This document shows positions 19,393 to 30,300 of a stretch of DNA of 64,000 bases, piece after piece. Location of the stretch: NCBI RefSeq assembly GCF_000224145.3, contig NC_020174.2, forward strand, positions 4,913,117-4,977,116, given 5' to 3'. The translations under genes were made by a program, and so were the position numbers. Under the pieces are notes generated by a model. That model did no database searches and was not told where the DNA came from. It was given only the letters and a program-made list of their open reading frames with translations. Source of the stretch: Ciona intestinalis. Its lineage: Eukaryota; Chordata; Ascidiacea; Phlebobranchia; Cionidae. Each line of letters starts with the position of its first letter. The first letter of the stretch is position 1.

Positions 19393-19878
19393 TTGAATAC
19401 ACAAGGAAGATTAATCAATTATTGCAGCATGTAATTATCAGTTCATTATTTATCACTGCTAATACTGAAATAGTAAAATGAGTGAAATGCTATACGCCTA
19501 TACACAATGCAAAAATCTGGATGATTTTAAAATAAAACTACTCATTTTGGTTGAAACTTATTAGTAACCCTAAAATAGTAATCCTAAATATAACCCCAAC
19601 AAAAAAGCGACACTTTTAGAGATGTTAAACAGATTTTAACAATATTTTTACCAAACTTTTGCGATAAAGATTATATTATAGTTATCTTCTGCAAATGCCA
19701 ATATAGCCCTTATCAAAAACATAGTAAGGAATATTATTCAATAAACAGGTACTCTGGTCAAGTTTATAATTATTTAAAACATAAACATTTTGGGTATGTT
19801 TTAGTGTTCAAGATTGATGCATTGAAACCACAATCATTGCGTAAATAGCAATTATTACTCATAATGGATTTGCAGCTT
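19393..19878. other. Spacer between WDR12 and DR1
   Basis: AT-rich 3' flank of WDR12 and 5' flank of DR1. No gene or known repeat seen. Confidence 0.4.
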
Positions 19879-21165
19879 TCATCCGTATACATTATCCACT
19901 GCACCAGTGTTAACTGTAAAAGTAAACACTTTACAGTCAGCCCCTCCACTGGCTACAATGTCCGGCAAAGACCAATCAACAGACATTACTTTATCTGTGT
20001 GTGCTTGCAGGTCGTATAATGGGGCCTTAGGACTCCTTGTGTCCCACATTTTAACACAGTTGTCCAATGATCCACTCACTAATGTATGAGAATCATTAGG
20101 GGCCCAGTGAACAGAAGTCACCCAGCCAATATGTGAGGTTAAATTACACTTCACGACGGCCCCTTCACCACTCCTAGGATCCCACAACCTTACATGGCGA
20201 TCTGTATTCCCCGTCACAACCAATCTACTAAGATGGGAATAATCAAGCGATAAAATAGACTTCATTCCTCGCATGTGGGACTTCTCTACTGCTGTATCAA
20301 TATCCCAGATTCGAATAGTATGATCCCAAGATCCAGAACAAATTTCATTTTCATTCAACCATGTGAGTGCCGACACAACCTCTGTATGGCCCGACAGTGT
20401 TACTTTCGCCGTCCTAGTCAGACTTTTTTTCCCACTTTTGAATTTCTTTTTGCTTGAATTGATGACCTCTTGTGTGTCTTCTTCTGGTGTAACAGAGGAT
20501 GACCAAACCTTTATTGTAGAATCCCACGAGCCAGTCGCAAAAATAGATTTCTTTTCATTGCTAGCAGCACATTCTACACTCTTTGAGTGACCTTTACAAC
20601 AAAACAATGAACTCAACTGATTAGTTGATGAGTTATACGTCCAAATAACAGCATGTTGGTCTTGTGACGTGCTAACAAAACTTATCTTTTGCTTTTTTTC
20701 ATCAGAATTATAGTTGATTATTGCAATTGACTTCACAGGTTCAGAATGGCCAATACCACTAACCAACTGTTTTGTGGTCACTCTGTCCCAAACAGTCACC
20801 GCACAGTCATATGATCCAGTTATAATAAATTTCTCAGTTGTTTTTATGCTGCTTATCCAATCTGGTTGTTGAAATGAATGTTTAAGCTCTGGTGCTTGCT
20901 TACGTTGCAAATATTCCACATCTATTACAGATTCAGAGGACAACCCTTTAGTTTCAACATGATCAACCAATGAAGTTCTTATAAACTCATCGTTAACAAG
21001 AAAGTCGAAGTCAGATCTGGTGCTTTCATCCTTATCTTCTGACAAAAGTTTGTTCACTAAATCATTCAATTCTGTGCATGTGCTGCTACCAGGTACAGAA
21101 AACGTATTATCAGTAACTGAAAACTGTTTTTGTTGTGTGAAAAGTTTAATTTGGAAGTGAGCCAT
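19879..21165 (-). CDS. WDR12: WDR12 ribosome biogenesis protein (Ytm1 ortholog)
   Basis: A single intronless frame of 428 aa (human 423). Residues about 5-90 form the ubiquitin-like NLE domain (FQIKLFTQQKQFSV, then NDEFIRTSLVDH), which binds the AAA ATPase Mdn1 in this family. WD repeats follow from about residue 105 to the end, including GSYDCAVTVWD, ATGSWDSTIKVW, SGSWDHTIRIWD, TGNTDRHVRLWD, SGSLDNCVKMWD and ASGGADCKVF. WDR12 joins PES1 and BOP1 in the PeBoW complex needed for 27S/32S pre-rRNA processing and 60S assembly in the nucleolus. A lysine-rich insert (KKKFKSGKKSL) sits between blades, as in relatives. The start matches the vertebrate N-terminus. Lack of introns is notable, since vertebrate WDR12 has several; either loss or retroposition would explain it. 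Confidence 0.95.
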   Translation of the reverse strand: MAHFQIKLFTQQKQFSVTDNTFSVPGSSTCTELNDLVNKLLSEDKDESTRSDFDFLVNDEFIRTSLVDHVETKGLSSESVIDVEYLQRKQAPELKHSFQQPDWISSIKTTEKFIITGSYDCAVTVWDRVTTKQLVSGIGHSEPVKSIAIINYNSDEKKQKISFVSTSQDQHAVIWTYNSSTNQLSSLFCCKGHSKSVECAASNEKKSIFATGSWDSTIKVWSSSVTPEEDTQEVINSSKKKFKSGKKSLTRTAKVTLSGHTEVVSALTWLNENEICSGSWDHTIRIWDIDTAVEKSHMRGMKSILSLDYSHLSRLVVTGNTDRHVRLWDPRSGEGAVVKCNLTSHIGWVTSVHWAPNDSHTLVSGSLDNCVKMWDTRSPKAPLYDLQAHTDKVMSVDWSLPDIVASGGADCKVFTFTVNTGAVDNVYG

Positions 21166-21936
21166 TGTACTGATAACCCTCGCTCTTCAGTTTGGATTAA
21201 ACACAAAGTTTAAAACGATACCTTATGGCTACTTAAGCACTGGGAAATAAAACAGCAAGAGTTAACAAAATAACCTGTTTTAGTGAAGAATTATCCCACA
21301 CTAGCTACTAAACGTTTACTATTCCCCTCGCGTATTGCTTATAATAAATATGTAACGTCACGGAAGGTTGTTCACTATAGTATGCTTTATACACGCAAAT
21401 AATAAGTTACAATCAATAAATAGTTACATTTTACGCATAATTGAACACAATCGTCTTAAATAAAGTTTTTAATAACTCTAATAACAACTTATTATATTCT
21501 AAACTTAATTAAACACGTGCGTTTTATAAACAGTATAAAGAGCATTTATTCTCAACAGCAGTCGTAGCTTATATGTGGCGCTCTTATATTGTCACTATGC
21601 TTTTCAAAGCAGTGACTTTCCGACAGGCCATTCATGTTTTTAAAAGATTTCTTTGCAATAATATCCGTGTAAATTAGTACTTCCCAAAAAAACTTACCAT
21701 GTGATCTATTCAAATCGTTGATTGTAAGAATTATTGTGGTTTCTTTCTGCAAGAGCCGCATTGGAATATGTGCGTCGCACTTCCTAGTGCACTATGGCTT
21801 ACAATATAGTATATAGGAAGCTATGGAATGAACCACGGCGTCTCTCGTAGACCGTGAATAAACGCAAACCTTAAGCCACATTAGATGAAACTTGCTATAG
21901 GGGAGCTTGTGTTTCATATCACATGTTCCCCCAAGC
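21166..21936. other. Divergent upstream region, WDR12 and SLC49-like
   Basis: AT-rich spacer between head-to-head genes. The 69-codon minus-strand frame at 21552-21761 is not recognisable. Nothing else seen. Confidence 0.4.
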
Positions 21937-21937
21937 T

Positions 21938-21980
21938 CTATATATATACGAAGGTATCTAACTCGTTTTTTTTTTCAGTT
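21938..21980 (+). promoter_or_regulatory. TATA box and initiator of the SLC49-like gene
   Basis: CTATATATATA at 21938-21948 is followed by TCAGTT at 21975-21980. The initiator A (21977) lies about 30-37 bp beyond the TATA core, the normal spacing. The 5' leader would then be about 315 nt and contains upstream ATGs. Confidence 0.5.
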
Positions 21981-22292
21981 CGGAGTTAGGATTTAAGCAT
22001 TTAATCATAAATACGCCGCGGGTCTCAGTGCTATTGCCACAATCACATTACTTCCTATTCTTTTCCTGTTGCTAGAATTGTTCTCATCAGAAACCAACAT
22101 GAAACAAAGGCTGCATGTTCTGCTTATACCCAGTCGCTAGAATACACAAAGCTATCTTCAATTAGGGTTTTAGTATTAACATAATCTAATAAGCAACAGT
22201 GTAGTAGAATAAAACGAGTGTCTGTATTCAAAACTAATTTTGTTTTGACTGTTTATTGCTTGGAGACAGGATTTAAATATTTTTTATGAACC

Positions 22293-23651
22293 ATGGATAG
22301 AGTTGTTATGGAAAGGACAGAAAATGGAGAAAACCAAGTCAAGGTTTACAAGAAAAGATGGTGCATTCTCACTGTGGTGTCACTCTATGGGATTTTACTG
22401 TGTATTGATTTCTCCTGCTTCGGCCAGATTAACAACGTTCTGGCAAAACTTTTCGACATACAACCTTGGCAAGTGGATTGGTTGAACCTGGTAGCTCCTG
22501 TAGTTTACATTGTAATGGCAATCCCTATCAGTGCGGTCATTTCTTTTGTTCAATTCAGGCAATTAACGATTATATATCTGGCAATATTTACGGTGGGGCT
22601 TATACTGGTTCTACTTGGCGTTTCCATAACCAGAGGTTTCCCATGTGCGATAATCGGGCAGGTTTGTATTGGATTCTCTGCCTTGTTTAATTTCGCTGGA
22701 ATACCTCTAACAGCGTCGATATGGTTCCCATCTAATGAAGTTGCTTTAGCAGTCGCCGTCCAATTGTTATCTAGAGGATTTGGGCAAGTTGTAGGCTCCA
22801 CTGTTTCGCCTTACCTGGTGCATGTTAACCAGTCAGTTGAACAAAACCGACTTCACATGATGATGTTTTTCGGGGCATTAGCATCGGCTGCGTTTCTGCT
22901 AACAGTATTCGGGTTTGTTTTCGTTGAAAACCGACCGCCGTCGACGGCAAGCTTTGCTCAGCAAAATGTGACCGACCCAATCAGTAGCTTTACCGTTAAA
23001 GGGGCATTAAAGGAATTTAAGGAAATATTAACCAACAGAACAGTAGCGCCAGTTTTACTCGCAGGTTGCATGTGTTACGTTGTAATCGTCTTCTACACAG
23101 TCCTGCTGTCATCTATTCTGCATAAAAGTTTTCCCTCTACGAGAAATATAAATACTTTATCGGGCCGACTAGTAATGCTTGCTTGGGCGTTAAGTACGAT
23201 TTCATCATTGGTGGCAGGACCCATAATCATAAAGACACGAGCGTACAAACTATTATTACTTATCAATGTATTTGGTATGGTTTTAAGCTGTGCGTGTGTG
23301 CTTCTTTTTTTTATTTTTCAGAATATATTTCTGTTATATATTGGCATGGCGGCTCTTGGGCTGTTTGACGGGTTTGTTGTAACCTCCGTTTTAGAGCTAC
23401 TGGCAGAGGTGATTTATCCCAAACCCATGACCCACGTTACCCAACTATTTCTAAGCGGGACAGCGATCATGCAATTAGTTTACATTACGGTTAACAGAGC
23501 CATACTTACAAACGTTGGTGCTATAGAGGCAAATATCCTTACGTTAGTTGCTTGTATGTTCGCCTTCATATTGTTACTTATTACGAAGACGTCTTACGCA
23601 AGAACAGAAATGAATGAATCGAATGAAAGTGCCAACTTACTGGGAAATTAA
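22293..23651 (+). CDS. FLVCR/SLC49-like major facilitator transporter
   Basis: A single-exon frame of 452 aa. Hydrophobic segments through the whole length fit about twelve membrane helices; the N-terminus is charged (KKRW) and the C-terminus is hydrophilic. Features shared with FLVCR1/FLVCR2 (SLC49) as I remember them: RW..L...SLY near helix 1, a QVDWLNLVAPV segment (compare AVDWLSMVYML), P..IASVWF-like PLTASIWFPSNEVALA after helix 4, and a late ELLAEVIYPKPM segment (compare E.AAELTYP.P). Known members move heme, choline or ethanolamine across the plasma or mitochondrial membrane; substrate here is unassigned. The ATG sits in ACCATGG. A four-codon upstream ORF at 22287 overlaps the start codon and could dampen translation. 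AATAAA follows at 23710-23715. Assignment to the MFS is secure, to SLC49 probable. Confidence 0.8.
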   Translation: MDRVVMERTENGENQVKVYKKRWCILTVVSLYGILLCIDFSCFGQINNVLAKLFDIQPWQVDWLNLVAPVVYIVMAIPISAVISFVQFRQLTIIYLAIFTVGLILVLLGVSITRGFPCAIIGQVCIGFSALFNFAGIPLTASIWFPSNEVALAVAVQLLSRGFGQVVGSTVSPYLVHVNQSVEQNRLHMMMFFGALASAAFLLTVFGFVFVENRPPSTASFAQQNVTDPISSFTVKGALKEFKEILTNRTVAPVLLAGCMCYVVIVFYTVLLSSILHKSFPSTRNINTLSGRLVMLAWALSTISSLVAGPIIIKTRAYKLLLLINVFGMVLSCACVLLFFIFQNIFLLYIGMAALGLFDGFVVTSVLELLAEVIYPKPMTHVTQLFLSGTAIMQLVYITVNRAILTNVGAIEANILTLVACMFAFILLLITKTSYARTEMNESNESANLLGN

Positions 23652-23709
23652 TTGAACATGTACTTGAATCTAATACTTAACTAATTTCATAAATGTTTAC
23701 AGTGATTCA

Positions 23710-23715
23710 AATAAA
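23710..23715 (+). terminator. Polyadenylation signal of SLC49-like gene
   Basis: AATAAA 59 bp after the stop codon of the transporter gene. Confidence 0.6.
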
Positions 23716-24338
23716 AATACACTAAAATTGTAACCACTATTTTCGTTGCTGTATTTATTCCTGACAATCAATATACAAAGCAATTTAGAAACATTGTATA
23801 CTATTACCAAATTCGTATCTGTTTTTATCAACTGCTAATGTAAATTTCCCCACTAATATTGCACACAGTAGGAACTATTAAACACAACTACGTTGTAAAG
23901 TAAAGTGAAGCAAAACCTATAAGCCAATACACAGTGAATAGGTAACAACTTCATACAAAGTTAAAAGTAAATATCCTAAATTTACTGATTTACTTGAACA
24001 TGATTTATTAAATAAAGTAAATAGATATAATATTAAAAAGCCCAAGTTTTAAATAGGTCTTTAAGACACATAAATAAAGTTTGAAATAAAATCTATCCAT
24101 GTAGGCAGGCTCACATTTAAAGTACTGAAGGTATAGTAAGTCGGGGTAAGATGAGACATGTTCTCACTCTCTTTTGGTAAACAAAGAATAATCACAGAAA
24201 TACAGAATAATATAACCTTATTCTAACGACTCTTTGAGTATTGCTAATTGTTTTAACATGGTTAGCAAACATAAGATATATTAAGTGCTAACAGTATCCA
24301 ATCTTACCCCACAGTACTATATTACATTATGAAGCCTG
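23716..24338. other. Convergent 3' spacer, SLC49-like and DHTKD1
   Basis: AT-rich 3' flanks of converging genes. A family-1 MITE occupies 24133-24319, directly beyond the DHTKD1 stop codon. No gene seen. Confidence 0.45.
24133..24319. mobile_element. MITE (family 1)
   Basis: Ends TAGTAAGTCGGGGTAAGATG and CATCTTACCCC-type complement (here CAATCTTACCCCACAGTACTA) flanked by TA; central palindromic ACTCTTTGAGTATTGC. It ends 20 bp from the DHTKD1 stop codon, so probably lies in its 3' UTR. Confidence 0.7.
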
Positions 24339-27300
24339 TTATAAATTAAATGGGTCATTCAAAATCTTCTGTATTTGTTGTAAGTGTAAAGCATTGATCC
24401 CAACAGCTGGAGCTGCCATGACGGGACGTCCACAATATTTTAACTGGAAATAAATCAAAATTTAAATAACTAAACACAAAACTTTAATAGTTTTAAAACA
24501 ACCAAAATACTGATCTGTGAAAATTTAAAAACTAAAAAAGAATGTAAAGGTTGACTGGTTTTGTAACACAGACATTCTGGCATTTAAAAGTAAACCAGTG
24601 TTTTAAAAGCCCCTATATTACGCATACAGGTTGTCTTCATTAGGTTGAATGACACTCAGCAGTGCGAGATATTTGGAAAAAAGGAAGTGAAATATGCCCA
24701 CCAGAAACAATTTACAGAAAAAATATGCTTTTATGTTATTTTTACATACATTGTGTAAATTACAGAACTCAAATAACTGCTAAAAGAGCTCTTATACAAA
24801 ACAAATGTAATATGCTTGGCAGTAACAGCTTACAGGTATAAATATGTTGAACAACTACAAAAAAACAGCTTCTATGTAAATGTTATTTTCACCTGTATTC
24901 CAAGTAAATTACGGAATCTTGTATCCACAAAGTTCCACGGCCCCATATTCCGTGGTTCCTCCTGTGCCCAAACAAATGTATCGGCTGAAGTAAATCTAGA
25001 AACCTCACGATGCAGCGCTTCCGCAGGAAAAGGACAAAGTTCTTCAATACGAACGATTGCTACATTGTTAAGATCTTTGTTTTGTTCAGCCAATTTTTTC
25101 CGTTGGTCCTCCAAGGCAAAATAATGTTTCCCAGAACAGAAAATCACTTTCTTCACCCTAGAATATTTAATTGTGTTTTACAGTTTATTCATCTTTGGTA
25201 AGCAAATTTAGACTGAAGTTTTTAGTAAAACCACACTAAATTAAAGTAGTAGGTAAACTACGGCCTGAATCTCAGGTCTACTGTCATAGCCATTGCTGTT
25301 GAAAGAACAAATTAACAATAAACTTTTTTTTACATTATTACACATTATAATAAGACAATTTTGTCCTCAGGAAAAGGGTTCGAAGGCATCCTCATCATGG
25401 AAATACAGAAGAGGGAGCCTCTGTTCTCATCATAGGACAGTTACATGGTTCACATTTACATTGATTTTAAATACAGAAAAAACCTTACGTTTGTGGGGAC
25501 TTTGAACTGCTGTCTGGAACCACAGGGAGAAAGTGGGTTCCTGATTCAAACTCTTTCATTGGGGAAGAAGCGGCCTGGAAAGTAATTGTGTTGTTGAATT
25601 AGTTGTAACATCCGATGTTACTGGTGGGATTTTATAAAACTCAAAGGATTTTGACAACAAATGCGAAACATATAACATGAGTTTGTTGGTATTATTACGA
25701 ATATTTGAATTTTTTTAAATTGGAAAATTTAGGATTTGCTTCAACTCCTGAAATGTTTTAGGATAGGCTTGCATATCCTGTACCATATAAATAAATAGAC
25801 ATCATTGTGTAATATATCATGTGTGGCAATTGTATGCATTTTAACAGGATAAGCTAATTAGTTTTGATAAGTTATAAAACATGACCGGATAATCATTTGT
25901 GTAAGTGGATTATACAAGGCTTATGAGTTTTATACGAAAAAAAGTGAGTGTAAATATATATATATAAGCACATATATAATTGTACGTAAACAAATAAGTT
26001 TGTGTAAGCGCAATGTGGTGTTGTATAAAGTACTGTTAGCTGTATATCGGTGCCAAACTTTGGAAGGCAAGAATTTTCTACTTTGTATTATTCAATAAAC
26101 ATTACAACCAATAGTTCAATTTGTTTCACAGGAAGGAGCGTGTAACTATCCTTGCCTCCTCTATATTTTTAAAAGCTTGGTGCTTGTGATTTTATAAAGT
26201 ATGAGTTGTATTGATGACATAGACTGTGATGTTTATGCTGTATATGATATAATGATGGTGGAAACATTGCATGGAGCTGGTAGGTCAATGTACAGAAGGA
26301 GGGATTTGAAAACTGCGCAAATTTACTTCCAAGAAAATCTGAAATTTTGCCAAAGTTTGAAAATGAGATCAAAAATGGAGGACATGGGAAAAATATATTC
26401 ATGGGAGATGGAGGGTGTGTTTTACTTGATAAGGATAGCGGGTAGTTTGGAGGATAAGGCTGGATTACTAGAGTATCTTAACATTGCTGTTCAAATATAT
26501 ACCAGACCGAAAAAAAATCAGAAATTTTTAGGTGGAGAGAGATGTAGGAATATAGAAGGTCTGGTGGAAGTAGCTGTGATGCTTATCACTGTGTGTTGTG
26601 GGGTTGGGGATTATAAAGGGGGGTTGGTCTGTTCGCAAGTTATGCTAAAATGGTGTCGTGGTAACGATGTGCCGAGTGAAGGGAGAGCAAAACTAAGGCT
26701 TGCTGTTGGAGGTTTATACTTGAAGCTTGTAAACCACACAAAACAGTGAAGCATTACAACATGGCTATGAAGTTACTCAATGANNNNNNNNNNNNNNNNN
26801 NNNNNNNNNNNNNNNNNNNNNNNNNNNNNNNNNNNNNNNNNNNNNNNNNNNNNNNNNNNNNNNNNNNNNNNNNNNNNNNNNNNNNNNNNNNNNNNNNNNN
26901 NNNNNNNNNNNNNNNNNNNNNNNNNNNNNNNNNNNNNNNNNNNNNNNNNNNNNNNNNNNNNNNNNNNNNNNNNNNNNNNNNNNNNNNNNNNNNNNNNNNN
27001 NNNNNNNNNNNNNNNNNNNNNNNNNNNNNNNNNNNNNNNNNNNNNNNNNNNNNNNNNNNNNNNNNNNNNNNNNNNAATTGTGTGAATGATTATGCAGCAC
27101 ATACAAGGAATACTACTGGTTTAATCAGCTCAAAATGAAAAGAAAAAAGCTCAAAAGTTTTAAAATGTTTTTTTTAATGAAATTTTTAAAAACTTCAAAA
27201 AAAAAAGATTTCAATTTTTTTTTAAAAACTTACCGGTAATCTTAGGAGTATTTTGGGCGAAGCCACAATAAGGGGTTTCCTGAAATCTCGGATCATTTGT

Positions 27301-30300
27301 CTTCTGAGAAGGTGGAAGTATTGTGCAGAGGTGGTGGGGTGGCATACTGACATGTTTACTGCATCACTGTCTACAACTGTGGGGGTGGATGTAACTTGGT
27401 TATGGCAAGTTGTTATAACTGTTATAACACAGATGTTGCTTACATCACTGACACTTATAATTTTAAAAAGTGACTAGAACAACACATTTACTATATAATT
27501 TAAATGTTAAATATTTCATTAAAAAATATGAAAACTAGATGATATTGTGTTTACAGTCAGCGAACGACGTCACTCCATTGTATATATATGTTTATGTTGC
27601 CCATTGTTACTTGATCGTTCGTGCGTGGCAAACTAAAGAACGAATCGCTTGTTACGTCACTCGCTTGCCTCGTGCCTTTATTTCTTTGTGTTAACGTTGT
27701 GTTATTGTATTTCATTGTGTTTACTTATTTCGCTCATGTTTACCCGTTACTGTTAATCATCTTTGCAGACTCAGTAAACATTCGTTAGTATGTTAATAAA
27801 TCAAGATATAATGTACATACATACCATCCTCTGAGCTGTTGGTGTTTTGTAAAAACCGTTCAATTCTGCAAGAGGAATGTTCCGGACCTGCTCCATCATA
27901 ACCATGAGGTAACAAGACAACTAGACCACTTTGCTGCATCCATTTAGCTGATGGAAAAACACATATTCATTATTTATGCCAGCGGTGGATGGGTAAAAAT
28001 TCCTAGTCACCCACAAGGGTACATATTGTCAACTCATAGCCCGCCGTGCAAGGATAAAAAGTAACCTTCATTCAATAGAAGTATGGGACGCTGCTGAATT
28101 AGGTGTTACTGCAATGCTGTAAGACACAATTACACCAGAGCACAGCTCATTCAGATGTTTATAAGTAGCTTGCATGTTTAGTTAATAGGACCAAATCGTA
28201 CATCCTCAACAAGAGCCTTACACATACAGAACAGAAATACCTTCTCCGGATGAGATGAAAGTATCGAAAATAATCTGTGCCCCGTTGAAGAAATCTCCAA
28301 ACTGTGATTCCCATATCACGAGTCGGTCCGGATGTTCAACGCTCATCCCGTATTCAAACCCAAGGACTCCTTCTTCTGATAACAAGGAGTTCACCAGCTG
28401 TGTGTAGGATGTGTAAGTCTAGATGTGCTTTTAAGGGCTATATAGGGTCATGGGTCTATTCTAGCACAAATCTCAGTTCCCCCCGAGGGTTTGCTGTAGG
28501 ACCTTACCCATATAGAATAGAATGTGCATATACATTTGGAAAATGGCCTACCGCTGGCCTAAACTTCAGAACCTCAACAACCATCTTTCCCATATATAAA
28601 TATAACAATAGTAAAACATTCTCCTGCCTATACCCTACCTCAAGGTGTGCGTTTTGGTCTGGTGATAGTTTATTCAGTGGGATATCAACTGCACCGCTCT
28701 CCTGGCAAACCATCATGGCATGACGGTGGCCGAAGGTCCCACGACCCACATCCTGTCCACACAACCTGATGTTGTAACCTTGGTGGATCAACGAACCAAA
28801 CGCTAAAGTCTCAGCCAGCGCCCAGTCAACCAAACCATCAGATTTTAACTTAGTGATTCGAGAATCGGAGTGAGATTTCTGAATTCTGTTGTGAGTTTTC
28901 TGAAAAAAAGCTGTTTTATGGTAGGTTTGGTAAGATAACTAATGTTTTTATTCTCTTATTGCTCGCTTTGTCGGGAACGAAGAATGTTTACAGAATTATA
29001 TACCAGATAACCGTATCCTCACAACTCTAAAAGGAGTTGTTAATTGTTTAAACCCTGATTGTGCTTCCAGTTGATCATTGATATTGCATTTTCTATACAA
29101 TTTAAATGGCATGTAGGAAAGTTGACTTTGTTAAAGTATCAAAACTAATTAAATTAAGCATTTTGTAAAAATAGTTCCAAAAGGTAATTATCCATCCCAA
29201 TTTAACTAGAAACTTTAATTGATGTATGTTCTACTATGTGTAAATGGTTAAAAAATCATTTTAAAAGTGGTTATTAATTTCTTTATTTTTTAACTAAATT
29301 AACATAAAATATCTATTTAATTTAACTATTACTTAAAAATTATTTTACTAAAATCACCAAAGAAATCTATTAACTTTGAATCACCAAAGTTTACCATTTG
29401 TTCAGGCACAGCAACAGACTTTGCACCCACATATCTCAGCACGTCAGCATCACAACCAGTATCCCATGTTGTAACTTTCTTGTCGCTTGGTATTTTCATT
29501 TTCCCCCAAGGTGATTTATTTGAAAGATAACTCTTCTCACTGATTGGTCTATTGTCGCTGAATGAATCATTTAAGCGTGACTGCTCCTCAGTTTTCCAAC
29601 TTTCTATTTCATTTTCAGACAAAATCTTGTTTTCCTGTAAATATAAATAAAAAAAATGTATGTTACCCATTTATCCTTGCGGGGCAATGGCAGTCGTTAT
29701 AACATAAGTGTTCTGTTTCATACACATCGTGCCTGCTTACGAGTTTTCACATGTGTAACATTTTAGGTAATTTTTTTTTTTTTTGTAAGGCATATACTTT
29801 ATTAACAACTGTGAATTTAGTTGAAAATATTTAAATCTTTACATAAATCATACTTTTAGTTTCCCGGCATATTCGTCTGGGATTGAGTGTCGGTTGTTTA
29901 TGACATCATACATGAGTGGTTGTGTCATTGTTGGATCATCAAGCTCATTATGACCCCATCGTCGGAAACAAAGGAGGTCGATTATTATTTCCCTGAATGA
30001 TGTTATATGTTAAGGAAAGTTAAAAAAACATAAAAAATGATACTTTAGGAACTGTTGCTACAAAAACTCAAATGTGCTAAGCATATAATTACAAACTAAC
30101 CTCCCACAAAACTAGGACAAAATACTTTTGAAGGATAAAACATAACAGTTCTAATTTCCTTACTTTCTGTATTTTTGTCGATATGCAACAGCGAGTTTGG
30201 CAGCTCTTAAAACTTGTTCCGGTTCAGCGCCATTCACGTGAATCACAGGACAACCAATCATTTTGCCTGGAAATACATTTAATGAAATGAAAAACAGCAA

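Noticed and set aside
18175-21165. WDR12-DR1 as a trans-spliced operon
   Set aside because: The 487-bp gap is much longer than the close spacing usual in tunicate operons, and no clear acceptor just before the DR1 ATG was identified.
21951-21978. Apparent ~25-nt intron (AAG|GTATCTAAC...TTTTCAG) upstream of the transporter
   Set aside because: Too short for a spliceosomal intron; the position relative to the TATA box fits a start site better.
27253-27477. Plus-strand frame MGEATIRGF... as a gene or as the end of the TPR-like gene
   Set aside because: The opposite strand is DHTKD1 exon 13 ([15 protein letters not shown]), in phase with exons 12 and 14.
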